A DNA stretch of 64,000 nucleotides from Cliona cf. orientalis (taxonomy: Eukaryota; Porifera; Demospongiae; Clionaida; Clionaidae). This document shows, piece by piece, positions 1 to 12,100 of the stretch (its first letter is position 1; each line of letters opens with the position of its first letter). The notes below the pieces were generated by a model. It was not told where the DNA came from. It made no database searches and saw only the letters and a program-made list of their open reading frames with translations. The translations under genes and the position numbers were made by a program. The DNA lies in assembly GCA_963930775.1 (NCBI GenBank), contig OZ005697.1, positions 4,300,292-4,364,291 of the forward strand. The letters are read 5' to 3'.

Positions 1-1312
1 GTACCATGTAGCTAATTGCGCCTGTGCTGAAATGTGGTATTGATTTCTTTAATAAGATGTCAAAAGTGGTGACCTAACAGTTACTACCATTGTCTCAATT
101 TTATAGCTACTCTGTGACTAGCGTTTCTCCAGAGACAGCTAACAATTTTACTTGTCCAGCTAGCAGAATGAGTCAGCACAGTGCTCATTATAAGCTAAGC
201 GAGGAAAACCCTGCACTTTAGTGTCTTCCTAGTAATAATATTATTGGGCATATAGCTAGCTACCGTATCAGAGGAGGTTAGACTTCACCACTCACACAGC
301 CCAAAGCAAATTGATTTCATGTTCCGGTGGGTCCTCTGAACTCAAGCCTGTAGCCAGGGTATTTAAAAGGGGGGTGCAACCTATTGCAGCTAGCATCCTA
401 GCTTAGAAACCAAGAAAAAATTTAACTTGGTGTAGCTAGCTAGGTGATTCTGGGGCATTTAGCTAGTATACCTGTTGAACGGTCATTCCATTCATGATCA
501 CAATCTAGCTTTCTCATTTTAAGTTCATAAAGTGAGTGAATTTATACTCGCTGAGTCTAGCTACTTTGTCATAAAAACTACACCATAACCTTGGCTATCA
601 TGCTGCCCAATGATCAACAATTCTGCATGGCACGGTCACAGTTTCTTCCTGACTAAATAGCCGATTACTATCAGAATATCAGTACTAGCTAGTGATACAC
701 TCAAGTGCAAGGATTTCCTTGCTCACCTCTATTCATTTCCAGATCCCAATTAGCTAGCTATCTGAGACTCCACTAGTCACCTGACATATATGCGATACCA
801 TTTCTGCAGGTTGCAAAAATGATTGGTTTCAGTTAGCTAGCTATAGGCCTCTGATAAACTTAAAAGTGTTGGTCTAAAGTATGAAACTGATAGCTAAGTA
901 AGTAACAGTAGCTAACATGTTTCTTGCTGCACATAAATTTGTTGACACGGTTAGTCCATTCTATAGCTAAAGTGTAAGGTAGTGGAGCCAGTCTTATTTC
1001 ATTGACTTATAAAATGTGTAGTGTCTACTACGATATTTGTTGGAGATGTCATATCAGTGGGCCTCCTGTCTGTCAGTCGAGGGGTAGTTAGCTAGTAAGA
1101 AGAGTGAATGACAGCCACTGTACACACCGAGGGAGTTGTGTCTATGTACTCGCTATTAGTTATTCTGTGTGGTAATGGTCATAATTTTCATATGTGATGT
1201 GTATCATGTTACGTATAGCTAACTGCAACTTAGCAGTCATTGAAGATCCTCTCATAACTCTCGACCAGTTCTCATCGTTCAACACATTCAACACATACAA
1301 GCGAGTCATGGA

Positions 1313-1418
1313 GGAAGTACTACCAGGTGGCATGGCCCCCTTGATCACACCTTAATTAGAGCACTGACTTTGAGTAATAACTGTAACTCTTAACTCTAAC
1401 GTTCTTTGTTAGTATTGT
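1313..1418 (+). repeat. 106 bp direct repeat, copy 1
   Basis: Nearly identical to 2115-2220 (I see one G/A difference). The copies begin at GGAAGTACTACCAGG and end at TTAGTATTGT and lie about 0.8 kb apart. They may be a local duplication or two copies of a short mobile repeat; no terminal repeat decides this. Confidence 0.85.
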
Positions 1419-2114
1419 TACAGTTGTTTCTCTGAAGAGCTGATAATTCAGGCCTCAGAAACTTTCTATGTTAAGCAAGCATTTCACTTGTTGATGACTA
1501 CGGGATACTGAGAGTCTGTAGGAAACGACAAAGGGCTTGTACAGTAGTAGACATTTAATCATTCTAGACACGAAACACCCGCTTAGCTGCTAAGCTCCTG
1601 ATTCGTTCTGAACACATCCGCCTCCTTCATCGTGGCTCATTTTTTGCATCCTCCTCTTTGTTCCAGTCGTTAGGCCGCGATCCAAGAACAATAGAAATCA
1701 GGAAGCGTCACATAGCCACATTCCATTGTGTAATTATCTCACCGCGAACATCCTCCTTTTTCTAAGAGCCACAAAAACCTTCCAAGTAGCTAAGCTCTAA
1801 GCCCCATTTTGCAGCAGTTGAATATAGAGTAACTCTTCTTCTTTCCAAGTGCAGCTGCCAAGTTTGACTTCCAGGGGGTGTTCCTAAGCCGTTCTATGAA
1901 CGCTAGACTATACAGGCCATTTTAACGGCGACATAAAAGTAGTATTCGGAAAACTTAGAACTTTTTTTTTTTTTTTTGCCAGGTGCAAATGTCCTGATTT
2001 TGAAATTAATCTGTAGCTCTTGCATGGAACTACAACATATCTCCGAATGAAAAGTTAGTTTTGAGCCATTCCAAAGTTACACGCAGCTAAATAAGGTCCA
2101 TAATCATTGACATA

Positions 2115-2220
2115 GGAAGTACTACCAGGTGGCATGGCCCCCTTGATCACACCTTAATTAGAGCACTAACTTTGAGTAATAACTGTAACTCTTAACTCTA
2201 ACGTTCTTTGTTAGTATTGT
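2115..2220 (+). repeat. 106 bp direct repeat, copy 2
   Basis: Partner of 1313-1418 in the same orientation. The flanking bases differ on both sides, so the duplicated block is sharply bounded. Confidence 0.85.
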
Positions 2221-3797
2221 AGTTTATTCATTTGTTTATTTTGTTTTGCAGTATTGTATGTATGCATGTAGCTACTCACTATTCGATTGTTATTCTGTAA
2301 GGTTATGGTCATAATTTTTTTAGACTTATGATAGATCTGTGCTATCATGCTTAGTTTGAGTTCGTTAGAATGAATTCATAAAAAGAAAGAGTCACATGCA
2401 ATTTTGGCATGTAGCTAATAATGTCATTATATCTTATTGCATCCAAGTGAGAAAGCGCTAAACAGGGAGTGCATGCACGTACACCCCTTTACCCCCCTGG
2501 CTATGGGTTGAACCTGGACTCTAGACAGGACTGGACTAGTGGATTGGACTCGAAATTTGAACTGGGATTTTTTATGACACAAAGACTGATGACGACTATT
2601 TCCTATCAAATTTATTGTGACACGACTGGCTGGCAGTCTGGTCAGTTTAAAATCTTTACGGGAGATAAGTAGCTAGCTATATGAGATTGCCGGACTATAA
2701 GTTCACCCTTTTTGATGTGGTTACGTCATAATTACATCATCCACAAACACGTATATCGCGATTCAGAATCGCGAGTCGCTAAGAGGATTAATTCTAAAAG
2801 TAAGTGAACTGTGTCAAAGATGCAGTATTCGTTAAACTCTAGCCTTGTCCCAAGAGTGCCTGGCCATACGTATGAGTGGAGCATGGATTGTAGCTAGCAT
2901 GTTCATCACAGAAAGATAAGGAGGATGGTCAATCCATCCCTTTTCTTGGCATACAACCAGTGTCTGTACCAAAAATTTATCCTTTTGAGAAGGCTAAGAC
3001 TGAATATCACCCTATGCGAGTGACCACCACATGCGTCGTCACAAAATGACTCTCTTGTGATAGCTAGCTAGCTAGTTCTAAGTGATTCAGTGTGAGAGGC
3101 AGTAAGGGACTGAAGGAGATACTAGCTAAATGCATCAGATCCATATAGATCTAGCTACTATTATATTTATCACAAAGTCACTACTCAATCAATGGAAGAA
3201 TGCTAAGAATAAAAATTAATTGTTTACATCAGAAGGGACGGACTTAAAAATTCACTACTCTGGTATAGCTAGTTAGCTATTCCAACTATGCTAGATTAAG
3301 CTGACACCTGGTCCTATACAGGATTCATGGCCACATGATGATTTTAGTAGATTAGTTTAATTATGATGCAACAGCATCAAACTGAGTGAACTTAGTTGAT
3401 CCCTATCTGAGTCGTACACATATACGTGTGTTGCAATACACTAAAAAGATCGAGATTAAAGGCCATAAACAAGGTCGAAGATACACGTACAGTACATACT
3501 CGAAAGAAACATGAATTGAAGTGTGCTCATTACTGGAAGATATAGCTATAAAAAGGATAGTGAATTCATTCCTTTTTCTTGGTGAGCATCTGTTTACATG
3601 AAGAATTTACCGTTTTCACCCTTGAAGGCTTCTCAGGCAATGAACACTTGTGAGTGATCGTGAGGGGCAGAAAGAAGACTTCCTTTTTAGCTAGCTACTT
3701 CATGATTGTAACAATCTGATCGAGATCACTCAATGACAAACTCAAAAAACATAGATAATAACAGACACAAGTTTGAGCATACACCTGTGTAACACAG

Positions 3798-4115
3798 CGG
3801 TTCAAGATCATTTGATCTAAAGAACCACCTTGCTACATGTCTCATGGCTTTTTCCTATCATCACGTACGGTCATCATGTACGTACTTTAACACACCTGCT
3901 GTTATTTGATCATATAGCTAGTATAGCTTTTATACTTTGAGTGCAGCACGAGCAGCTGCACACGAGAGGAAGTTAGTGGCTGAAATGCATATGCTTACAG
4001 CACTAAGGAGTATTCGCATACACAAGCCTAGCTACCTATGGAATACAGGGTATTCCATTATTTAAATGTTTCAGAAGCTCTGTGAATGGTATGCTTTTGG
4101 TATCAATGAAGCCAT
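3798..4115 (+). repeat. Dispersed repeat, inverted partner of 30186-30454
   Basis: Read in reverse complement, 30186-30454 aligns along this stretch, from a block around ATCATTTGATCTAA through CTTACAGCACTAAGGAGTAT to GAAGCCATGAAT. This copy carries about 70 extra bases (about 3925-3990) that the partner lacks. Divergence looks moderate. No terminal inverted repeats were found, so the class is unknown. Confidence 0.7.
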
Positions 4116-4312
4116 GAATGACTATAGCTATAGAGCTATAGAACATGAAAAACTATAGCTTTAGAGTTATAGAACACCTTGCCAGCTCTAGGCCTTCAAG
4201 GTTTAAAAAATTGCTTTATTTCCTGCCCTTATTATTATGCTTGATAAGCTTTTCTTATTCACCCATTCTGCCCTCTCCTCACCTATCATTTTGCTTTTCA
4301 AAAATTCCATTT

Positions 4313-4314
4313 CC

Positions 4315-4345
<31 letters not shown>

Positions 4346-4367
4346 GAGAGAGAGAAAAGAGAGAAGA
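4313..4367. repeat. GA-rich microsatellite
   Basis: Almost uninterrupted AG dinucleotides with a few interruptions, ending just before another TAGCTAGCTA run. Confidence 0.9.
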
Positions 4368-5740
4368 TAGCTAGCTACCAATTATTATATTATTAGTTCT
4401 AGCTACACTATCTAGCTAATAAATATGCAGCTAAGTTCTCAAAACTCGCCTCCATAGGTCTGGATCTGGTTTACTTTATTCATTGAGTTAAGGATTAAAT
4501 TGTCACATTTAGTCGTTAAATGGTTATCATCACTAATTGTGCTAAGGTGGCTAAGTATTCATCGATTGCTAACACAAAATAGTCACTTTTATGTAATATT
4601 TGTGTGGTAGCTAGCTAGCTATAGCTAGATACAACTTCCAGTATAATTTTTAAAATTTTGATCATGCATAATGTATTAGGGACACATTTGCAATGAAATT
4701 GATGTAGCTAGCTAGCTAGCTAGTGTATTATAAATTAAGTGGCCTAATTTTTATTTAGTTGCTTCACATTCTAAATGTCTAAAAGAAAAGAGGTTAGATA
4801 CAACTGCTGGTTGTTACTCACCACTCGATAGTGCCTATATAGTTCAAGCAATTTCTATGGCGCCATGCTACAGTAGGCGATGGACACACATAGTCACAAA
4901 CGTGTAACCAAACAATCAATTCAAGCCATTATGCAGGCATAAAGCTACTAGTGTGTGAGAATAGCATCACCTTCATAAGGTGGTGTATCATACAATGCCA
5001 TGAAGATTAGCTATATGTGAAGCTTCGGATCAAATAAATCCAGTAGCTAAGAAGTCAAAGTAGCTACTAGTACTTGCAAGGCACAAGCATTATGTTGTGT
5101 TGGCTTCTGAGTGGCTTGAATTGAGATTGACAGTGATTCTCTCTAATTCCATGTTTTTTTTTTATTTTAGAGATAAGATGTAACTACTTAGACGAGTTTC
5201 AAACACCAAGGCTAACTACTAGCTATAGCGTTCAGCCTAGAGTCTCAAGTTTTCCAGGCACTTGCTTGAATGACAATCACATTGTATACAATTAGATAAA
5301 TAATGTAAAATGTAAGTACTATAGATAAAGGACATGCTTTTAAGGGAAATTATCTAAAGCTTGCTGAATAGTTAGCTAAGATAGTAACCATAATAATAAT
5401 AATTATTATGCTAAGTATGAAAATAAATGATGTTTCATGAAATTATATAAGTTTACACATCTAAACAACTTCATCAGATAGAAAAGTTACATATAATAAG
5501 CTAAAATGCTAAGCAGGCTATAGTTCAAAATCATTCAAGCCCATTATTGACATAACGTAGAATTCACAACTACTCATAGCTATAATAGTCGCATACATTA
5601 TGTCGACTGAAACTGTCTGAAAGTTTAGCTACAGTCATTGTATCTCAGTTTGTTTGATAGGCGTTCACTGGTTGAGACGATACCCCAGCAAAAACATATC
5701 TTTGAATAAGGTTTGCTCTCCACTTGCATATGCTTTCATT

Positions 5741-6826
5741 TACGGTGGCCGAGAAGGGCCATTCCAAACTTCCAATTTCCCAATTTCCATTTCTGAATTG
5801 GTCATTTCCAAATTCGTATTTCTAAAGTTGTCATTTCAAAATCTTTACTTAAACCTTTATTTCAGCCAGTAACTCAACTACTGTGTTTAATGGCTTCTGC
5901 GAACTGCGCATCTTTGAGGATAGATAGAGGATAGAGCGAACACTCAAACCAGATAGCATACCGCGTCATGCTCTAATGCTGGTGCGCAGGCTAGGAGTCA
6001 AAGGTCAACACTAACGTGTTCTCGTCGAGTCGATATCTGTTTCTAAAGTAATGATTTCCAAATCCTCGCTGCCCTGCATTTATATAACTATTTCTGAAAA
6101 TCTTCATTTCTAAAGTTGTGGTAGCTACATTGTAGCCTCGTTCTCAGGCCACACCCAGTCAGCATGCAACTGGGTGTGGCCTGGGAACAAGGCTTGATAC
6201 CATCCCCGATATGATCCTAGCCCTAGCCAGCCCCCTCCCATTAAATTTTTGTATTAAAGTCTATCTATTTGCGTTCTAATGTTCATATTAATTTTGTTTT
6301 CACCACCATTGCATTAATAGTAAGGCTCTTCTGTGACCATCAGCGATATTGAATATTGTCTACCATGCGTTTCACGGATAGGGGCGGAGCTTGGACACGC
6401 AAAGGTTCACATTCCTGTGCGCATGCGCCCTGTGTAACTCCCTGAGAGTTCGTGGAGGAAAGATGCAAACGCTATCTAGTTACAATAAAATAGGAAATCT
6501 ACCAAATTAGAAATGCCCAGGATTTGAAATCGTCAATTCAGAAATAGAAATCGATAACAACGTAGTATTGACCTTTGACCCCTAGCTCGAGTATGACATG
6601 GTATATATAATTATGCTATCTGGTTTGAGTGCTCGCGCTATCTTCTATGCTCAAAGACGCGCATTTCGCAGAAGCCATTAAACACAGTAGAGTAGCTGGT
6701 TGCTGGCTAAAATAAGATTTAAGTAAAGATTTTGAAATGACAACTATAGAAATGCGAATTTGGAAATGACCATGAAACCATGATCGAGAAATTGGAAGTT
6801 TGGAATGGCCCTTCTCGGCCACTGTA
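5741..6826. mobile_element. Foldback DNA transposon, 1.09 kb
   Basis: The two ends are inverted copies of each other for about 285 bp, starting TAC(G/A)GTGGCCGAGAAGGGCC and staying similar through GTGTTTAATGGCTTCTGCGAA and CAAACCAGATAGCATA. A perfect 7 bp direct repeat TTTCATT flanks the element (5734-5740 and 6827-6833) and reads as the target-site duplication. The middle has no long ORF, so the element is non-autonomous. It sits inside an open reading frame of the minus strand. Confidence 0.85.
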
Positions 6827-6833
6827 TTTCATT

Positions 6834-7141
6834 GCTTCATTGAGACTTTTATAAACCTTTTTCTTTCGAGGTATATTCTTCGCTCCAGCAGTGATCCACT
6901 GGGCTGGTATACGAGCATACAGGTTGCCGTCACTTGTGTAAGGAATCCAAAGATTGGCCGAATTGATGACTGTATCAGGCTGATTGAAAGTAGCATTCAT
7001 CAGTTGACTGTAATGAATTTGGGTGCCATCAGAACTTGCACTTGGTTTATTGTAGATTTCATAATTATCCTTGGACGTAAGCAAGGATGCCTGATATGTG
7101 TAACACATAGCTAGTCCTGGCTGACCAATTAAACAGACCAC
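6834..7141 (-). CDS. Unrecognised protein fragment, split by a foldback element
   Basis: A minus-strand frame of about 100 residues with balanced, protein-like composition (it includes SANLWIPYTSDGNLYARIP and IPRKKKVYKSLNEA). I do not recognise the family. It runs straight into the foldback element at 5741-6826, and open frame is also present on the far side (about 5650-5733), so an older ORF was probably interrupted. No splice sites or start context settle whether this is a host exon or a relic of a mobile element, and a gypsy-type relic lies only 230 bp away. Confidence 0.3.
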
Positions 7142-7368
7142 CTTTAATGCCAGTCCTATCAGATTTGTATAGCTAGCTAGAAGTCATTCAGTTTCCAAGA
7201 TCTCAAAACCATGGCAGGAATGAGTAGCTACGCCCTTGTAATCGTTGACTAGTTGACTACCTTACGAAACAGCCAGGGGTATTCGCTAGCTATTGCAGAT
7301 CAGTCCGCTTATATTAGTACCATTAGAGAGATTGTCTCTTGACATAGTGTTCCGGCAGATATACTATT

Positions 7369-7728
7369 TTGAGTGACAGAGGACAATCCTTTCTGTCAGG
7401 GCTGATGAAAACTGCGTATCACACCCAAACACATGGCTTGGTTGAACATTTGAACATCGATGCTCATGAAAACTGTTCAATGTGGAAAAGAGATTGCATG
7501 GAATCGGCACGTTCCATACATCTTGTTCACATACTAGACAAGCAAACTCAAGAACCGCTGTTTGATGTCAGAAAATATATGTTCCTGTTGAAGCCATCAG
7601 AGACTACTGATGTGAGTGGGAAGTATGCTCCAGCTCCTACTAGTAGGATCACCAGTGTTGACATAGCCTATCTCTATTCTGTCAATCGTGGACAAGATGA
7701 ACCAATCTTAGTTATCTTGCATTGTTAG
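7369..7728 (+). pseudogene. Fossil: gypsy-type integrase scrap within a short ORF
   Basis: The first 30 or so residues read SDRGQSFLSGL and later YHTQTHGLVEHLN, which resemble the SDRG...YHPQTDGLVERFN region of the integrase core of Ty3/gypsy LTR retrotransposons. The rest of the 119-residue frame does not look like integrase. No LTRs, gag or reverse transcriptase were seen nearby, so this is a small broken remnant, probably old. Confidence 0.55.
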
Positions 7729-7740
7729 ACTGGCGCAATC

Positions 7741-8376
7741 TTGCTGCCTGTGATTTTACAGCTATTAGTTGCTAACTTAGCTACTTATGGTTATCCAACA
7801 TTCTGCAGCATTTAGCTAAAGGGTATCAGTTCAGATTCAGTGCAAGAAATGCTGTTGCGTATTCACAGGCCTCTCACATTTCAACCCCTTATTGATAGCC
7901 GCTAGCTAGCTAGCTACATAGACATTTTGCTATTTTCAGTAGCCATATAGGTATAGATGTTCGAGACAGGTATAATAATTATATTGATAGCTATAGCTAA
8001 ACATTTTTTTAAGTTGCGGAAACCCCCTAGCACCCCCATCTCCCCCATCTGTACCCATGCATCATGTAATTCCCAATATTATTATAGGGTCATTGCAAAG
8101 TAAAGCACACATAAAAATTAACTTTACAATGTTCACTAGCTATATCCTCACAGTAATATTCTAATCATCTAAATGATGGTTATCTAGCTACAAAATATAG
8201 CTAATAATAGCTATGACTAGCGAATAGCTATGACTAGCTAATAGCTACTTAGGAATATATGCATGTGTTTGGTAGGGTCTACACAAAATTAATGTTTCAC
8301 ATCTAGCTACTAGCTAACTAAAGTCAAAATCTTCAGTATTCAATTTTTCCAACAGATAACTAGCTAATGGCGCTAG
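7741..8376. other. Intergenic, nothing recognised
   Basis: AT-rich DNA with TAGCTA words downstream of the desaturase stop codon. No ORF or repeat pair stands out. Confidence 0.5.
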
Positions 8377-9169
8377 CTAGTTCACCTTTCCTAACTTGTG
8401 TAAGTGGCTGAGGTGACATCCGATTGCTTCCCAGGCAGAGTCTACGTAGTGGTATTTTATACCAAACTCCTTGCATGTCTGCAGAATAATTGGTGTTATT
8501 TGTGGATAGTAGCTTGGGAGAACTGAAGGAAACAGGTGATGTGCCACTTGATGGTTGATAGCTCCTGAAAACACCGACCAAAACCAACTGTCAGTAGCCC
8601 AATCCTGAGTTGAAACAACCTGCATTTCGGCCCTTCAATTGCATAAAAGTGATGACTTAATACTTGACAATGTATACTATAATCATGGAGTTCTTAATTA
8701 GCTAACTGATGCCTTTAAAGAATAATGTTAAAATCACTTACCAATCAATATGCATGACATTATTCTCATCTGGCTTATACCATTCAACCTAAAATCAACA
8801 AATTTTGTATTAAATCAAACAATTTCGTGTGTAATGAACAATCACATTCACATGATTGTGTATGTATGTTTCCAACCAATACGTAATTGTGAATGTCTTC
8901 ATCAATAGCTATAGCATAGATCTATTGCAAGTCTCATGTAGCTAATAGATTCTATTTGAGAGCAAAATTAATTGATAATGTCATCAAACACGTGTCACAA
9001 TGTCATGTCTTAAATATCTTTTTGCGATATTAGCTAACAAAAATATCTCAAACATTTTTAAGCTACAAATAGCTATTTAGCTACTTACCACACCATTGTC
9101 ATGAGAAGTTTCAAACAAAAGTGCCAGCCAATATCCAGCCACCATTTCAGCAATCATATTTAAGAAAAT
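8377..9169 (-). CDS. Desaturase 3' exons: third histidine box and C-terminus
   Basis: Exon 9089-9169 encodes 27 residues (LNMIAEMVAGYWLALLFETS). Exon 8742-8788 encodes VEWYKPDENNVMHID. Exon 8377-8632 reads DWATDSWFWSVFSGAINHQ followed by VAHHLFP, the QxxHH third box, and ends HLHKLGKVN before the stop at 8377. Junction phases are consistent and the Q in box 3 marks the front-end class. Confidence 0.9.
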
Positions 9170-12100
9170 CTGTAAGAAAAGATAAAAATTAATAGCGATA
9201 ATTAATTTTATTAAGGTACGGTCCCTGTCAAAAAATGAGTCAACCATCATTTTGGAGTGTTTCCTCTATTTCTATAGTACTAACCCCTTACTATCATGAT
9301 TGTGTTAAAGTCACATGAACTGAAAGTGCTTGCTTTAGCAGTTATACCTACGAAGATTTAGATTACTAGCATTAACATGCATACAATATTTTAATTTAAA
9401 ACTTCATTTCCCGAAATTCCCTTTTTTGTGCTTAGGACAGAAATATCTTAAGAATAGAGGTAGCTAGATATGTACATGTACATACTTTTCAAATCCTCTC
9501 ACTGAGCTCTATGCAATGGCCTTAGACATTGTACATAGCACAGACTATACTAAAGTTACAGTCTGGTGTGCATGTTCAGGCTAGTACAATGCCAATATGT
9601 GAATTGCTGAGAGTAATTTACACTTCAGGCTTCAAAGCAAAATGTGGTTGCACTCCCTTATGACCCTAGTATGTGGTGAACAAGTATGGATTCCTCAGTG
9701 TAAACTATGAATATGCTAGAGTTGTCCCAGTAACAGTGTATCAGAAACTGCACTGGAGTGTGCTTTAACCACATTTCCGGTGTTGCGGTTATGACCACGC
9801 CTCCAAATTTTAACTGTGCACAACTATCCTACCAAGTTTCACTTTCATAGGCCTTATGCTTTATGAGATACAAGCACTAGAAGGTATACATGTCAAAATC
9901 ACAATTTCTTGACAGGGACCATACCTTAAGCTAGCTAGGTAACAGTGAAACCCTTGGATTAGCCACTCTTGGAAAGCTTCATTTGGCAATTGTTCTAGCA
10001 TAATTATTACAAGTATAAAAAACAATTGAATAAAATTGAAGGATGAAGTAGGGATGGCAGTGCCAAAAAATACACTAACAAGATTTGTAGGGATAACGTA
10101 TCACACCCACTATACATCCCTACGCTTGCTTTTCTCGATAATAATTATTAATATCATACACTTAATTCTGATTCAGTATGTAAAGTATAGCTATCCATGG
10201 GTTTACGTATTGATTTCCATTCCTGCATGTGCCCATATATTATTATAATAATATTATGTGTGTGCACGGCTACTCAAAAAGCAAGCGTAGGGATGTATAG
10301 TGGGTGTGATACGTTATCCCTACAAATCTTGTTTGTGTATTTTTTGGCACTGCCATCCCTACTTCATCCTTCAATTTTATTCAATTGTTTTTTTATACTT
10401 GTTACTGTTCTTTTTTTAGAGCTCTCAGGGTAGCTCATGATTGTCATTAATTTCATCAATGCCACCTATATAGCTGACTAATTTCGTGGGGACAGAGGCC
10501 GGGCATGAAACTATACATACCATGGTGACCTGATATTATGGTTTGCGTATTCATTGTTATTTATATTTAATGCTTAGAACTAGCTCTTTTACAACTTATT
10601 TTTTCTGGACCAAGCTACATCCAACTGTGCTCCAACAATAATACAATATATTATAGAGGGAAGTAGGTACACCTGGACCACTGATTCAGCATGTTTGTGC
10701 GATCCTAGCCTTTGTATCAGGCCTGAGCTATGGTAGACACCGTGATTTCAAACGTGAATATTCCTGAAGTGCAAACTTGAATCCCAGGCAGTCGTTTGAT
10801 AGCTAGCTAGGACGTCTTCTTTTGCATCACACACTATTGAACTTACATCAGTGGGATTCTCGAGGTAACCAGCTAAACTGACCTGCAAATGAAGCCACGT
10901 CCCTCGTTATCTCGATCCTAGCCTGAAGCTGGCTGACCGGCGAACTTGAAAGAAGGCCATTTAGAACCAAGTCGCGACGAAAATCTTCTGTTTCAGGAGC
11001 GTATTTTATAGGCCAATAAGTTTACTGTTGGTAGTAGCCACCATAATCTTTAGTTCACTGAGCTGATCAGCTGAGCGCTTGAGCGCTCGAGCATGTCCCG
11101 GCGCATGCGCGCCACTGATATCGGTCACATGACTTCACCATGGCAACACCGTATGAGCATGCGCATTATATGACAATATATGCGGGTTCAACGTATAGTT
11201 TAACCCGAGTTAACTGAAGGAGGGTGTGATCAGCTAAGCGCGGGCGCCGGGGTTACGCGCATGCGCATATCGAAGGGCGCCATACAGCAACTCTTAAAGC
11301 GGCTGCCGCAACAACACTGCTCAGTCTTAGTCAAACAACGGGGCCTTGACAACAGCAAAGCTACCAGTTCAAACCAAAGCTGAACGAAAGTCAAATAATT
11401 CTGCTTTAAATATCCGCTCGTATACAGCCCGAAGAGACTTCCTTGGCCCTCACCCGACTTCAGCTACGTCTACCAGCCAAGCCGGCTATATACCCTACCC
11501 AATACGAAGTTCCCAGCAACTTCAAAAAGCTCTTCGTCTACGGCGTCTACGTACTACCCGCCGCCTCCTCCAATACTGGTAAGCGAATACCAAAGTAATG
11601 GTGCTGGCAGTTCAGTGTTTGACACGAGAACTATAATTGTGCTGTTGCTATGCAAAAATACTAAGCCTGACGTGACCCTCGCAGCAAGAGGAGTGGTCAC
11701 TCCAAGGGGGCAGGCCCAGGACAGACAATTTGAGGCAGCTAGTTATTGAATAAGCTTAGATTAATAGTATGTGTTGTGCAACCAATAAGATTGTAATGTA
11801 TGTGATGCCAATTGCAGTATTAAAGTTCATGTGTGGCAATAGCAGCTGCAAAAAAGCTTCCATAGCGCGCGTGAACCGTGTACATGCTTGTACATTGCGC
11901 ATATGCACAGCTCGCACTTGCGCTCGTGTTTGAGCACGCACGCACGCACAGAGTGCGCAGGTCACCAAGTAGTTTGGCAGTATCCAACCAGCAGGCCAGC
12001 TATGTGATGCCAATTGCTGTATTAAAGTTCATGTGTGGCAATAGCAGCTGCAAAAAAGCTTCCATAGCGCGCGTGAACCGTGTACATGCTTGTACATTGC

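Larger units (their letters stand above)
1..5740. other. AT-rich intergenic DNA, no gene recognised
   Basis: No reading frame here has protein-like composition and I found no convincing splice-bounded exon. The stretch is very rich in TAGC/GCTA words, often in runs such as TAGCTAGCTAGC (for example near 3060, 4610 and 4705). It holds a 106 bp direct repeat, a GA microsatellite and one copy of a dispersed repeat, listed separately. An oligo-T run lies near 1963-1978. Confidence 0.5.
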
